NCBI GenBank assembly: GCA_964438735.1
Contig: CAYTLW010000025.1
Coordinates: 1-64,000 of the forward strand
From: CAYTLW01 sp964438735
GTDB taxonomy: Bacteria; Myxococcota_A; UBA9042
Direction: 5' to 3'
Length of the DNA stretch: 64,000 bases
Position numbers and translations under genes: made by a program. Within the stretch, counting starts at the first letter, position 1. Every line of letters begins with the position of its first letter. The notes below the pieces were generated by a model. The model saw only the letters and a program-made list of their open reading frames with translations. It ran no database searches and was not told the DNA's origin. Positions 9,170 to 18,034 of this stretch are shown here, one piece after another.

Positions 9170-9345
9170 GGGCTGCCGGCGACGCGAGGTCGCCAGCGGA
9201 CGATCGGGGAGTTCCCGGCTTCGATGGCCGTCTTTCGGCCGTCGTCACGGTTGCGGGTCAGCGCCGGATTCGCACCGGCTTCCTCCACGGCGGAGCATGG
9301 CGTGCAATGGCCGTTGTGACAAGGTGGTGGTTCCGAGGGCTGCAC
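9170..9345 (-). promoter_or_regulatory. Cobalamin riboswitch
   Basis: Read on the minus strand, this leader contains the conserved B12-element core. GGAAGCCGGTGCGAATCC is followed by GGCGCTGACCCGCAACCGTG (together 9244-9285), then a hairpin (ggccgaaagacggcc) and GAAGCCGGGAACTCCCCG (9205-9222). These match the order and sequence of the cobalamin riboswitch consensus (GGAA..GGTG..AA.CC....CTG.CCCGC.AC.GT.A). Boundaries are approximate. The transcript runs towards the lipoprotein at 8579-9049. A GC hairpin over that gene's ribosome-binding site (9054-9066) suggests translational control. The effector form (adenosyl or methyl/aquo) cannot be told from the sequence alone. Confidence 0.88.
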
Positions 9346-9491
9346 TGCGCCATAGGTCAGGGCCATCGAATCGGCGCCGGCTGGGCATGGGACACACGGC
9401 CGGGTATGATCGTGGCGAGAACGCCGCCAGCATCTGGCGAGGTCGTCGCCCGAACGCTGCTGTTCGAGGCGTCGCTGTGCCGAGAGCACCG

Positions 9492-9860
9492 ATGAGCGTG
9501 ACGCGTCCACTCGAGAGCTACGTCGCCGGCCTGGCCGTGCGGCGTCGGGAGGCGCGCGAGAGAGCGGCGCGATGGCAGGCTGCCGCCAGCCAGGAAGCGC
9601 GTGACGTGGCGCTGATGCTCGCGCGTGAGTACGGAGCCGTCCGCGTCCTGATGTTCGGCAGCGTGGCGCGCGGCGAAGGTCGGCCTGGTGGAGACGTGGA
9701 TCTGCTGGTCGAGGGCATCCCCCCCGAGCGATGGTTCGAGGCGTGTGGCCAGGCGGACTCCCTGGCGCGCGCGGCCAGACCGGACCTGGTGCCCTGGCGG
9801 AGCTGCCGGCCGGAGGTGCTCGAGCGGGCCCTTGCGGAGGGAGTCCTGCTGCATGGCTGA
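9492..9860 (+). CDS. MNT-type nucleotidyltransferase (antitoxin-like)
   Basis: Protein of 122 residues with a minimal nucleotidyltransferase domain. It shows the hallmark VLMFGSVARGE with downstream acidic DVDLLVEG, which supplies the two metal-binding Asp residues. Residues 1-50 form an N-terminal helical extension (RRREARERAARWQAAA). In MntA/HepT systems this enzyme adds AMP to a Tyr of the HEPN partner and neutralises it. The partner's start overlaps this stop by 8 bases (9853-9860), so the two are translationally coupled. An alternative start is GTG at 9477, which has GAGG seven bases upstream and would add five residues. The gene is divergent from the riboswitch-controlled lipoprotein. 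Confidence 0.83.
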   Translation: MSVTRPLESYVAGLAVRRREARERAARWQAAASQEARDVALMLAREYGAVRVLMFGSVARGEGRPGGDVDLLVEGIPPERWFEACGQADSLARAARPDLVPWRSCRPEVLERALAEGVLLHG

Positions 9861-10365
9861 CCCCTCGCCGTCCCGATTGCGCGCGCTGGCTGCGGAGATT
9901 CGCGCCCAGCTTGCCCAGCTGCGCGGGACCACTGAAGAGCTGGCAGCCGTCAGATCGCCGGCCGCGTCGGAGTCTGTCGAGCGGGTCATTCGGTACGCCG
10001 CGGCCGCCATGTTGGATACCTTCTACTCAGGCGTTGAGCGCCTCCTGGAGCGGGTAGCGCGCAGCTTCGGTACCATGCCGGAGGGGCCTCGATGGCATCG
10101 CGATCTGCTGGAGGCTGCCGCGCTGGACATCGACCGGGTTCGTCCGGCGCCTCTGCGGCCGGCGACCGCCTCCTCACTGCGTGCCTACCTGGCGTTTCGT
10201 CATCGCTTCCGCAACCTCTATCTCTTCGACTTGGAGGACCAGCAGATGCGTCCCCTGATCGACGACGCTGCGGCGATCAGGGCAGCGGTGGAGGCGGAAC
10301 TGGAGCGATTTGCTGCGGAGTTGGAGGCGATGGCCAGCCGCATCGAACACGGCGACGTCAGTTGA
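9853..10365 (+). CDS. HEPN/HepT-like protein with altered RNase motif
   Basis: All-helical protein of 170 residues, coupled to the preceding nucleotidyltransferase by an 8-base overlap. It resembles HepT-like HEPN proteins paired with MNT enzymes. The signature helix reads LAFRHRFRNLYLFDLE (about residues 114-129). Known HepT toxins carry R-x4-H-x-Y, where R and H act in RNA cleavage and Y is the AMPylated residue. Here the spacing is kept but the His position is Asn (R-x4-N-x-Y). Catalysis may be lost or changed while the Tyr target remains. Toxin activity is therefore uncertain. The 3' end overlaps the convergent Cys-rich gene by 8 bases. Confidence 0.75.
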   Translation: MADPSPSRLRALAAEIRAQLAQLRGTTEELAAVRSPAASESVERVIRYAAAAMLDTFYSGVERLLERVARSFGTMPEGPRWHRDLLEAAALDIDRVRPAPLRPATASSLRAYLAFRHRFRNLYLFDLEDQQMRPLIDDAAAIRAAVEAELERFAAELEAMASRIEHGDVS

Positions 10366-13300
10366 ACACCACCTCGTCCACAAACGTCCAGGACACCCGC
10401 GTAAAGCGCAGTCGCACGTAGCGCGCGTTCTGCTTTGCCACCTTCAGCTTCACATCGCCGCGTGTGCCGTTGGGGATCTTGGGCAGCGACTTGTCGGCCA
10501 GCGCAAAGACCACAGGCTTGGTCCAGGTCTTGTTGTCCAGGCTTGTCGATACGGTGATCTTCGAGGGCTGATTGACACCGCCGGAGACCTGGTTGTTCAG
10601 ACCTACGGTGATGGTCGAGACCTCCTGCACCTTGGGGAAGCGGAAGGTGACCAGCGGCGTGCCGTGCACCCAGCCGACCCACTCGTAGGCGCCGCCCTTG
10701 CCCTTGTTGGCACTCCACGCGTTGGCGCCCTTTTCGCCGTCCATCAGCTGGCCGATGGCCCACTTGCCGATGCCGCTGTTGTCGCTGGCGCTCTTGGACA
10801 CGGCGAGGTTGTGGGGCTCGTCGTAGTAGCAGTAGGAGCCGCAGGCCGGGGCGGGCGAAAAGATGTACTCGCCGGGGCCGCAGAGCGCGGGCTCGTTGGT
10901 GATGCCGTTGCAGTTATCATCTTTGGGCGTATCGCAATCTTCGGCTTTGGTGGGGGTGACCTCGCCGGGGCAGCCGGCCAGCCAGGCGGTGCCGGTGCCG
11001 TTGCAGGTCTTGGTGCCGGCGGTGCAGGCGCCGACGCCCTCGGTGTTCTTGGGGCCGTTGTAGCAGGTGCCGGTGCCGCTGGGGATGCAGATGATGGCCT
11101 GGCACTGGCCCACCAGGCAGATGCTGCCCGGCTTGCACGCCACGCCGCACTTGCCGCAATGCTTCAGGTCGACGGTGGTATTGACGCACTGGCCACCGCA
11201 ATCCGCGAAGCCTGCGGGCGCCTTGTGCTGGCAGCCGGTCTTGACGTCGCAGAGGTCCACCGTGCAGGCGTCCCCATCGTCGCAGTTGACCGGCTTGCCG
11301 CCGCAGGTGCCGCCGCCGCACTTGTCGGGGTTGGTGCACTTGCTGCCGTCGGTGCAGGTGACGGTGTTGGGCAGGGCGACGCAGCCTTTGGCCTTGTCGC
11401 AGCTGTCGTCGGTGCAGATGTTGCCGTCATTGCAGACCTGGGCCTTGCCCGCCTCGCAGGCGCCGCCGCTGCAGAGGTCATTGACCGTGCAGACGCTTCC
11501 GTCGTTGCACGGGGCGGTGTTGTTGGGGTGCTGGCAGCCCTTGAGCGCGTCGCAGAAATCCGAGGTGCACGGGTTCTTGTCGTCGCAGACCTTGGCCTTG
11601 CCGGGCACGCAGGCGCTGTCGGCGCAGACATCGCCCAGGGTGCAGACGTTGCCGTCGTCGCATTTGTCGGTGTTGGCGGGCGCGGTGCAGCCCTTCTTGG
11701 CGTCGCACTTGTCGGCGGTGCAGGGGTTGCCGTCATCGCAGGTCAGGGCCGGTCCGGACTTGCAGGCCTTGGCGGCGCAGGCGTCGGCCGTGGTGCACTT
11801 GTCGCCATCGCTGCAAGGCAGCTTGTTGGCCGCGTGCACGCAGCCTTTGACGGGATGACAGCTATCGGACGTACAGCCGTTGGCGTCGTCGCAGACTTTC
11901 GCGGTGCCGGGCTTGCAGGAGCCGGCGCTGCACGCGTCGCCTTCTGTACAGGCGTTGCCGTCGGTGCAGGCGGCGCCGTTGTTCTTGTAGACGCAGCCCT
12001 TGGCTTCGACGCAACTGTCGGTCGTGCAGGGGTTGCCATCGTTGCAGTCGACCTTGCCACCGGCTACGCACTTGCCGTCCTTGCAGGCATCGCCGCCAGT
12101 GCAGGCGTTGTTGTCTCCGCAGGGCAACTTGTTGGCCACGTGCGTGCAGCCCTTGGCGGGGTGGCAGCCGTCGTTGGTGCACAGGTTCTTGTCGTCGCAG
12201 ACCTTGGCCGGCCCGGCGGTGCAGACGCCGGCCTTGCAGGCGTCGCCTGCGGTGCACGCGCTGCCGTCATCGCACTTCTTTTCGTTGTTGTCGCTGGTGC
12301 AGCCCTTGGCCTTGTCGCAGCCGTCGGCGGTGCAGGGGGGGCCGTCGTCGCAGCCGGGCCCGGCGCCGCCGGCGCACTTGCCGGCCTTGCACTTGTCGCC
12401 GGCGGTGCAGGCGTCGCCGTCGTCGCAGGCGTGGGTATTGTCGGCATGGGTACAGCCCTTGACCACGTGGCAGCCGTCGTCGGTGCAGGCGTTGTTGTCG
12501 TCGCAGGATTTCGCCAGTCCCGGCACGCAGCTGCCGTTGTTGCAGGCGTCGTCTTCGGTGCAGACGTTGCCGTCGGAGCAGGCGCCGCTGTTGTTGGTGT
12601 GGGCGCAGCCCTTGAGCTTGTCGCAGCTGTCGTCGGTGCAGGGGTTGCCGTCGCCGCAGTCCACGGCGCTGCCCGCTTTGCAACTGCCGGCTTCGCAGGC
12701 ATCGCCCGCGGTGCAGACATCGCCGTCGTCGCAGGGCGCGGTGTTGTTGTCATTTGCGCAGCCGGCGGCCTTGTCGCAGCTGTCGTCGGTGCAGGGGTCA
12801 TCGTCGTTGCAGTCGAGCGCCTTGCCGGCCGCGCAGACGCCACCGACGCAGCCGTCGCCGCTGGTACAGGCGTCGCCGTCGTCGCAAGCGGCCGTGTTGG
12901 GCGCGTGCACGCAGCCTTTGAGCTCGTCGCAGCTGTCATCGGTGCAGCCGTTGTCGTCCTCGCAGACCTTGGCCGTGCCCGGCTTGCAGGCGCCGTCGCC
13001 GCAGATGTCGCCTTCGGTGCAGGCGTCGCCATCATCGCAGCCTGTCTGGTTGGCGACCGAAGCGCAGCCTTTGGCAGGGTCGCAGGCGTCGCTGGTGCAG
13101 GGGTTGTTGTCGTCGCACGTCACCGCGGTGCCGGCGCAGGAGCCGCCGCTGCAGACGTCGGCCTGGGTGCAGGCGTTGCCGTCGGTGCAGGCGCTGCCGT
13201 TGGCGGCGGCCTTTTCGCTGCAGGTGCCGTCGGACTTGCAGAACGCGACCTGGCAGATGGTGGTGGAAGCGGGACATTTGCTGTCGTCGCCTCCGCATCC

Positions 13301-13501
13301 GCCGGGCTGGTTGAGGGCGTCGCCAGCGCGATCGGCATCGAGCGCGCCGGCGTCCTTGGCGGCGGTGTCGGCGGTCGCGCCAACCACCGGACCGGTGACG
13401 GATTGGTCTTCGCCGCATGTCGCCAGGAGTGGGAGGCAGGCGAGGCAGAGGATAGTGTGCAGGATAGATGGACGGAGTGTCTTGATTTTGGCGAGTTTCA
13501 T
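10358..13501 (-). CDS. Cys-rich repeat lipoprotein with discoidin-like C terminus
   Basis: Lipoprotein of 1047 residues (signal ending LLATC). Residues about 115-740 are 13 tandem units of about 48 residues, each of the form CDDGNxCTxxDxCxxGxC followed by CDDxNPCTxDxCDxxKGC. These disulfide-rich, Asp-rich units probably bind calcium and form an extended stalk. Next come a CGGxC/CGKCGxxC region and a MopE-like stretch (DCDTPKDDNCNG). The last 160 residues resemble a coagulation factor 5/8 type C (discoidin) ligand-binding domain, ending RYVRLRFTRVSWTFVDEVVFN (split here at about residue 1030). The start at 13501 follows AGGAGG. A surface adhesion role is inferred. It lies downstream of cysC on the same strand with a 143-base gap. 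Confidence 0.87.
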   Translation of the reverse strand: MKLAKIKTLRPSILHTILCLACLPLLATCGEDQSVTGPVVGATADTAAKDAGALDADRAGDALNQPGGCGGDDSKCPASTTICQVAFCKSDGTCSEKAAANGSACTDGNACTQADVCSGGSCAGTAVTCDDNNPCTSDACDPAKGCASVANQTGCDDGDACTEGDICGDGACKPGTAKVCEDDNGCTDDSCDELKGCVHAPNTAACDDGDACTSGDGCVGGVCAAGKALDCNDDDPCTDDSCDKAAGCANDNNTAPCDDGDVCTAGDACEAGSCKAGSAVDCGDGNPCTDDSCDKLKGCAHTNNSGACSDGNVCTEDDACNNGSCVPGLAKSCDDNNACTDDGCHVVKGCTHADNTHACDDGDACTAGDKCKAGKCAGGAGPGCDDGPPCTADGCDKAKGCTSDNNEKKCDDGSACTAGDACKAGVCTAGPAKVCDDKNLCTNDGCHPAKGCTHVANKLPCGDNNACTGGDACKDGKCVAGGKVDCNDGNPCTTDSCVEAKGCVYKNNGAACTDGNACTEGDACSAGSCKPGTAKVCDDANGCTSDSCHPVKGCVHAANKLPCSDGDKCTTADACAAKACKSGPALTCDDGNPCTADKCDAKKGCTAPANTDKCDDGNVCTLGDVCADSACVPGKAKVCDDKNPCTSDFCDALKGCQHPNNTAPCNDGSVCTVNDLCSGGACEAGKAQVCNDGNICTDDSCDKAKGCVALPNTVTCTDGSKCTNPDKCGGGTCGGKPVNCDDGDACTVDLCDVKTGCQHKAPAGFADCGGQCVNTTVDLKHCGKCGVACKPGSICLVGQCQAIICIPSGTGTCYNGPKNTEGVGACTAGTKTCNGTGTAWLAGCPGEVTPTKAEDCDTPKDDNCNGITNEPALCGPGEYIFSPAPACGSYCYYDEPHNLAVSKSASDNSGIGKWAIGQLMDGEKGANAWSANKGKGGAYEWVGWVHGTPLVTFRFPKVQEVSTITVGLNNQVSGGVNQPSKITVSTSLDNKTWTKPVVFALADKSLPKIPNGTRGDVKLKVAKQNARYVRLRFTRVSWTFVDEVVFN

Positions 13502-13644
13502 GGCTGGCCTCCTGGTTGGAGGGTAGCGGACCCGGGTGGTCGGGGCCAAAATTGTGGGCGCGGCCGGGGACGCCCGCTGGCCAACTCCGCTTCGCTCCGT
13601 CTCGCCTCTGGCTCGGGGCGAGGACGCCGGCGCTCCTTTTGCTG

Positions 13645-14223
13645 TCACGGACTCGGTACGACGCCTCTCTGTATCAGGTGGACGGTAACCTGCGACACCG
13701 CGTCATCCGGCTCCCAGCGCGAGGTGTCGATCCGCACATCCGGCCCAATCGGCGCCTCGTAGGGTGCATCGATGCCAGTGAAGTCATGGAGGAGTCCCGC
13801 GCGGGCCTTCTTGTACAGACCCTTGGGATCGCGTGCCTCGGCCACGTCCAGGGGACAGTCGACGTGGATCTCGATGAAGGGCAGGGCGGCTTCGTTGCAT
13901 AGCGCGCGGGCAGCCGATCGACCTGCGCGGTAGGGGCTGATCAGGCTGACCACCACGACGCTGCCGGCCACGGCGAGATCTCGGGCGGCCCTCGCCACGC
14001 GTCGGACGTTTTCGGCCCGATCGTCTGGCGAGAATCCGAGGTCCTTGCACAATCCCTTGCGCACATCGTCGCCGTCGAATCCGGCCGCCGGGACGTTGTG
14101 GTGCCGCAACCACGTCAGGATGCCTGCGGCGGTGGTCGTCTTGCCGCTGGCCGACAGCCCGGTGAGCCACACCACGGCGCCGCGATGTGCTCCTGCCGTC
14201 GAATCCGCGTCGGGTTTCTGCAT
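13645..14223 (-). CDS. cysC: Adenylylsulfate (APS) kinase
   Basis: Protein of 192 residues matching APS kinase in length. It has the P-loop GLSASGKTT (22-30; the family usually has GLSGSGKST), the DGDDVRKGLCKDLGFSPDDR substrate segment, the ISPYRAGR loop and RDPKGLYKKARAG. The enzyme phosphorylates adenosine 5'-phosphosulfate to PAPS, the sulfate donor. No sulfate adenylyltransferase or PAPS reductase is nearby. The divergent neighbour is a sulfotransferase, so the PAPS is probably meant for sulfating a macromolecule or metabolite rather than for cysteine synthesis. The start at 14223 leaves 167 bases to the sulfotransferase start, enough for divergent promoters. Confidence 0.94.
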   Translation of the reverse strand: MQKPDADSTAGAHRGAVVWLTGLSASGKTTTAAGILTWLRHHNVPAAGFDGDDVRKGLCKDLGFSPDDRAENVRRVARAARDLAVAGSVVVVSLISPYRAGRSAARALCNEAALPFIEIHVDCPLDVAEARDPKGLYKKARAGLLHDFTGIDAPYEAPIGPDVRIDTSRWEPDDAVSQVTVHLIQRGVVPSP

Positions 14224-14390
14224 GGAGTCGGACGCTACTTCGGGGCCTGAGACGGGTCAACGCGGGTCGAACGGGTTGTGCGCGCCGCCGCGCCCTCCCT
14301 CGCTGCGCCGCAGGCCAGGTGCTAGCATTCGCCGACCTGTGCCGGAACGCACAGGCAGAGGAACCTCCCAAGCCAGGCCGGTCCCCGAAG

Positions 14391-15275
14391 ATGGCTCACC
14401 CCATACTGCTCCATGTTGGCTACGGCAGGACGGCGACCACGGCGTTTCAGGCGGCGGTGTTTCCGCAGATTCCTGGCGTGACCTACTTCGACAGGCTCGC
14501 CCCGCTGCGCATGTATACGCGCACGGGTCGGCGAACCCACCTGCAGGCGTTGCTGACCGAGCTGGCCGGGGCGGAGGCGGCGGATCGGCCCATGTTCTTC
14601 ACCGACGAGGGCCTGCTCCATTTCGACTGTCTGTGGCAGGTGGCGCGCATCCGGGAGGTGCTCCCGCAGGCGCACATCCTGCTGACGCTGCGCTCGCAGC
14701 CCGACCTGCTGCTGTCGCTCTATCGCAAGCGGGTCACCTACGGCGACGAGACGCGCGGTCTGGAGCGCTACCTGTTCATGGAGCGCTATCGCTTGATCGG
14801 CTGGCTGTCCTACGTCGAGCGCGTTCGGTATCTGCGAGAGGTCTTCGACGGCCGGGTGACGGTTTGCTTCTTCGAGGAGTACACCCGCGACCTGCGGCCC
14901 TTCCTGGGCCAGCTGTGTGATGTCCTCGATCTGGCGCTGGACGAGTCGGCCGTGGCGGCCCTGACCGAACGCGCCGAGGCGGCCTTGGCGGGGTTGTCTG
15001 CGCACGAGCGCAATCCGTCCCTGGCCACGCTCTTCGACCCGGTGCGCGTGCTCAATCGCAGCGGTCTGGGGCTGCGCCTCAAGCGCCACCTGCCGACGCA
15101 GCTGTTGCGGCTGGATGGGGCGGCGCACGCCAGGCTCCAGACGGCGGATCGACGGCGCAAGGCGGCGCAGCGGGCGGCGATCCTGGCCGAGATTGGCGAC
15201 GTCTTCAAACAGCAGAATATGCGCCTGGCGCAGGAGCTGGGTCGCTCGTTGCCGGAGGCTTATACGGACTGGTAG
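14391..15275 (+). CDS. Sulfotransferase family protein
   Basis: Protein of 294 residues. The N terminus HPILLHVGYGRTATTAFQ is the 5'-phosphosulfate-binding loop of PAPS-dependent sulfotransferases (usual form HxGxxKTGTTxLQ, here with Arg for Lys). The 3'-phosphate-binding region is ILLTLRSQPDLLLSLYRKRV. A C-terminal helical part (VFDGRVTVCFFEEYTRDLRPF) is typical of bacterial carbohydrate or lipid sulfotransferases. The acceptor cannot be told; a cell-surface glycan is a reasonable guess. The start at 14391 sits directly before the motif. It is divergent from cysC, which makes the donor PAPS, so the two probably act together. The amidohydrolase gene converges 42 bases downstream. Confidence 0.87.
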   Translation: MAHPILLHVGYGRTATTAFQAAVFPQIPGVTYFDRLAPLRMYTRTGRRTHLQALLTELAGAEAADRPMFFTDEGLLHFDCLWQVARIREVLPQAHILLTLRSQPDLLLSLYRKRVTYGDETRGLERYLFMERYRLIGWLSYVERVRYLREVFDGRVTVCFFEEYTRDLRPFLGQLCDVLDLALDESAVAALTERAEAALAGLSAHERNPSLATLFDPVRVLNRSGLGLRLKRHLPTQLLRLDGAAHARLQTADRRRKAAQRAAILAEIGDVFKQQNMRLAQELGRSLPEAYTDW

Positions 15276-15317
15276 CGCAATCCCGCCATCGCGCCCCACG
15301 TGCTGCCCTGGCTGGAC

Positions 15318-17153
15318 CTATCTCGGCATGAACATCACGCTCACGATGCGGTTGCCCTTGACCCGGTAGACCGCGATGGCCCGCACATAGGGCTTGCCGC
15401 CGATGCCGCTGACCAGCTCGTGATCGATGACGACGTCGCCTTGGGCGATGCGCTTGACGATGCGGCAGTTCAACTTCGGGCTCTTCTTGAACATCTTGCC
15501 GTAGATCTTGCGCATGGCCTCGATGCCGTCGGCGACCACCTTGCCGCTCGGGTACGCCGTCAGCTTCGCGTCGGCGCTGTACCAGCCCAGGAAGGCCTCC
15601 AGGTCGCGCGCGTTGTAGGCGTCCAGCTGCCGATCCACCACCCACTCGGCGTTGGGGGGCAGCACACCCTCGGGCACCAGGGGCTTGCCGCCTTTGACCA
15701 CCAGCCAGGGGTCGGCCAGGCGCCCGATGTCGCTCAAGGGGTCGCCGTCGACCACCAGCATGTCGGCCTTGTTTCCGGGCAGCAGGGTGCCGAAGTCCGG
15801 CTCGCGGGCGAAGACCCGGGCGCCGTGGTTGGTGGCCGTGATGAGCACGTCGCGGGGGCTCAGGCCGGCGTCGACCATGGCCGCCAGCTCGCGGTGGATG
15901 GAGGGGCCGTGCAGGGTGCCGATATTGCCCGCGTCCGTGCCGGCGGCGACCAGTACACCGGCCTTGTGCAGGGCCACCAGGTTGCCGTTCATGATGGGCC
16001 TGGCGGTCTCCCAGCGAGCGGTTCGACGGGCGATGCCGGTCTTCGGGATCAGGTCACCCAGCACCTGGCGCTCATGCCAGGAGGCCACGGCCATGGGGTC
16101 GCCGAAGCGCACCTCGGCGTCATGGCGATGCTGGCCGTTGCCCAACACGGCGGCGTAGCCCTGGATCACCAACAGGGTCGGCACGTAGAGCACCTGCTTG
16201 TCGACCAGGAGCTTGATGAACGCCTCGTCCACGGGCACATCCCAGACGCTATGCACCAGGATGTCGGCGCCGGCCAGGACCGACGCCCGGGCGGCTTCCA
16301 GCTGCGTGGCGTGCACGGCGACCCGCACACCGGCGGCGTGGGACTCGGCGATCACCTCCTTGAGCAAGGCCAGGCCGCGCGGGATGGGGTTGTCCTTGTT
16401 GACGATGAACCAGACCTTGATGAGGTCGGGCTTGTGGGCCAGCTGTTTCTTGACCAGCTCGCGTCCGGCTGCCGGGTTGTCGGCACGGATGATGGGCGGA
16501 TCGCCCTTGTCCAGCTGGGGTCGGCTGACCGTGGAGATGAGCGGCCCGGCCACAGCGACGCGGGGGGCCAGTGCGTTGCTGCGGGCCTTGTCGCGAATCT
16601 CGAAGTTCCAGAATGGCCCGCCGACGTCGATGACCGCGGTGATGCCGCTGGCCAGGTAGCGACGGAAGGTCGTCTCCAGCGCCTCGTGCATGTCGGACAG
16701 CTCGTCGTCGTAGGGTTTGATGGCGCGCAGGTCGGTCACGTCCGGGCGGGTATGCAATCCGCCGGACTGGAAGAAGTGCACGTGCGCGTCGACGAGTCCC
16801 GGCACGATCCAGCGGCCAGAGAGGTCCACACGGGTCGCGGTCGGCGGGATCGGCACCTTGTCTGCCGGACCAGCGGCCTGGATGCGGTCGCCCTTGACCA
16901 GGACCACGGCGTTGGGGACCGGGTCGGCGCCGGTTCCGTCGAAGAGGGTGCCGCCGACCCAGGCGGTGAGCGTGGCGGTGGCAGGTGGCTGGCGGGGCGG
17001 CGGGACGTTGGGTTCGGCGGGTTTGTCCGGCGGGGTCTCGGTTTGCGTGGGGGTTGGGGTCTGCGTTTGGGTCTGGGTGGTGGGGCGGTCGCAGGCGATG
17101 CATAGGAGGACGGCGAGGACGGCGATGACCGGTGTGATGGCGCGGCGGGACAT
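15318..17153 (-). CDS. Amidohydrolase fused to SnoaL-like domain, exported
   Basis: Protein of 611 residues. A signal peptide ends near Cys21 (LLCIAC), followed by a repetitive TQTQTQTPTPTQTET linker and a Pro-rich stretch. Residues about 60-500 are an imidazolonepropionase-type amidohydrolase with GRWIVPGLVDAHVHF (HxH metal ligands), the carboxylated-Lys-region candidate LIKVWF, His in AVHATQ and ILVHSVWDV, and AGTDAG. Residues about 505-611 are a SnoaL/NTF2-like cone (QLDAYNARDLEAFLGWYSAD). Substrate unknown; secreted relatives act as dipeptidases or hydrolyse cyclic amides. The start at 17153 follows GGAGG. The fusion of the two folds is less usual. It may be a lipoprotein, although the lipobox is imperfect. 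Confidence 0.87.
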   Translation of the reverse strand: MSRRAITPVIAVLAVLLCIACDRPTTQTQTQTPTPTQTETPPDKPAEPNVPPPRQPPATATLTAWVGGTLFDGTGADPVPNAVVLVKGDRIQAAGPADKVPIPPTATRVDLSGRWIVPGLVDAHVHFFQSGGLHTRPDVTDLRAIKPYDDELSDMHEALETTFRRYLASGITAVIDVGGPFWNFEIRDKARSNALAPRVAVAGPLISTVSRPQLDKGDPPIIRADNPAAGRELVKKQLAHKPDLIKVWFIVNKDNPIPRGLALLKEVIAESHAAGVRVAVHATQLEAARASVLAGADILVHSVWDVPVDEAFIKLLVDKQVLYVPTLLVIQGYAAVLGNGQHRHDAEVRFGDPMAVASWHERQVLGDLIPKTGIARRTARWETARPIMNGNLVALHKAGVLVAAGTDAGNIGTLHGPSIHRELAAMVDAGLSPRDVLITATNHGARVFAREPDFGTLLPGNKADMLVVDGDPLSDIGRLADPWLVVKGGKPLVPEGVLPPNAEWVVDRQLDAYNARDLEAFLGWYSADAKLTAYPSGKVVADGIEAMRKIYGKMFKKSPKLNCRIVKRIAQGDVVIDHELVSGIGGKPYVRAIAVYRVKGNRIVSVMFMPR

Positions 17154-17245
17154 GGGACCTCCAAGACTGGATTGCGGCTGAATCGAGGCTGCTTGCAATC
17201 CGCCTGTTTTGTCCAGGGTGTGGCGCGCGCGGTCGAATCCGGCCG

Positions 17246-18034
17246 TTACGGAGGCAGCACTTTGGGTGGCGCCGGCACGAAGAGGTTCGTGTCGCCGGCG
17301 ATGTTGCTGTGATTGTCCAGCAGCAGGTTGCCTTTGGCGCTGATCTTGGCGCCGCCCTGACCGACCATGCCCCAGTGGCTCTGGGCCAGCAGGTTGCCTT
17401 CCACGGTGGCGCTGACAGTGCCGTCGAGCAGCAGCGCCGCGCGGGGTGCCTTTGCGACCACGCTGCGCCGCAAGGACATGGTTCCGCCGCCGTGTACGAC
17501 GATGCCATCGCCCAGTTGGATCTTCTTGGGTGGATCACCAGGTTTGCGGCTTGCATCTTCGACCACGAAGTCGGCCATCGCGGTGTCGATGATGACGACC
17601 TGGTCCATGGCGGCATCCGAGTCGGTGAATGAAGCACCAGCCGAGTGATTGGCCAGCAGCCTGAGACTGGTCAACTCGATGGTCCCCAGGCAGTCGTATG
17701 CCGTCACCGCGGTGCCGTAGGAGCCGTGCTTCAGACCCGGCAGGGTGCGGGCCACGACAGTGCCGACCAGCGAGCCGCCGTGTGTCCGGTCAAACGCCAC
17801 CCCGATGAATCGATTGTCCAGCACGCGACTGCCCACCGCGTGCAGCGTCGCGCCCCCACCGGCGGCGAAACCGCCACCGCCGACCGGATCGCCCTCGGCG
17901 GCGCGGGTACCGTCGACCAGGAGTCCGGCAACCCGAAGCTCCGAGCCCGGCTGGAAGACGGCCACGCCGTAGAGGCGATTGTCTGTCACCCGGCCGCCCC
18001 GTATCCGGGCCAGGGCGCCGTTGGCCACCAGCAC
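17246..18034 (-). CDS. Beta-helix lipoprotein, C-terminal part (frameshifted)
   Basis: This frame encodes the last 262 residues of a right-handed beta-helix protein (repeated turns such as GGGATLHAVGSRVLDNRFIGVAF and GDGIVVHGGGTMSLRRSVV). It has no signal peptide. It continues the protein encoded by the frame ending at 17986: both lie on the same strand, and their overlap at 17986-18095 is where the helix pattern switches frame (GALGTGLY, then GVLVANGALARIRGG in the second frame). The intact paralogue at 19887-22772 has the same layout in one frame. Either a true frameshift mutation or a sequencing error is possible. Confidence 0.7.
   Translation of the reverse strand: MLVANGALARIRGGRVTDNRLYGVAVFQPGSELRVAGLLVDGTRAAEGDPVGGGGFAAGGGATLHAVGSRVLDNRFIGVAFDRTHGGSLVGTVVARTLPGLKHGSYGTAVTAYDCLGTIELTSLRLLANHSAGASFTDSDAAMDQVVIIDTAMADFVVEDASRKPGDPPKKIQLGDGIVVHGGGTMSLRRSVVAKAPRAALLLDGTVSATVEGNLLAQSHWGMVGQGGAKISAKGNLLLDNHSNIAGDTNLFVPAPPKVLPP

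Noticed and set aside
10358..13501. Regular DNA repeats that might suggest a CRISPR array
   Set aside because: The repeats are codon-based Cys/Asp protein units of about 144 bases, not short identical repeats with unrelated spacers.
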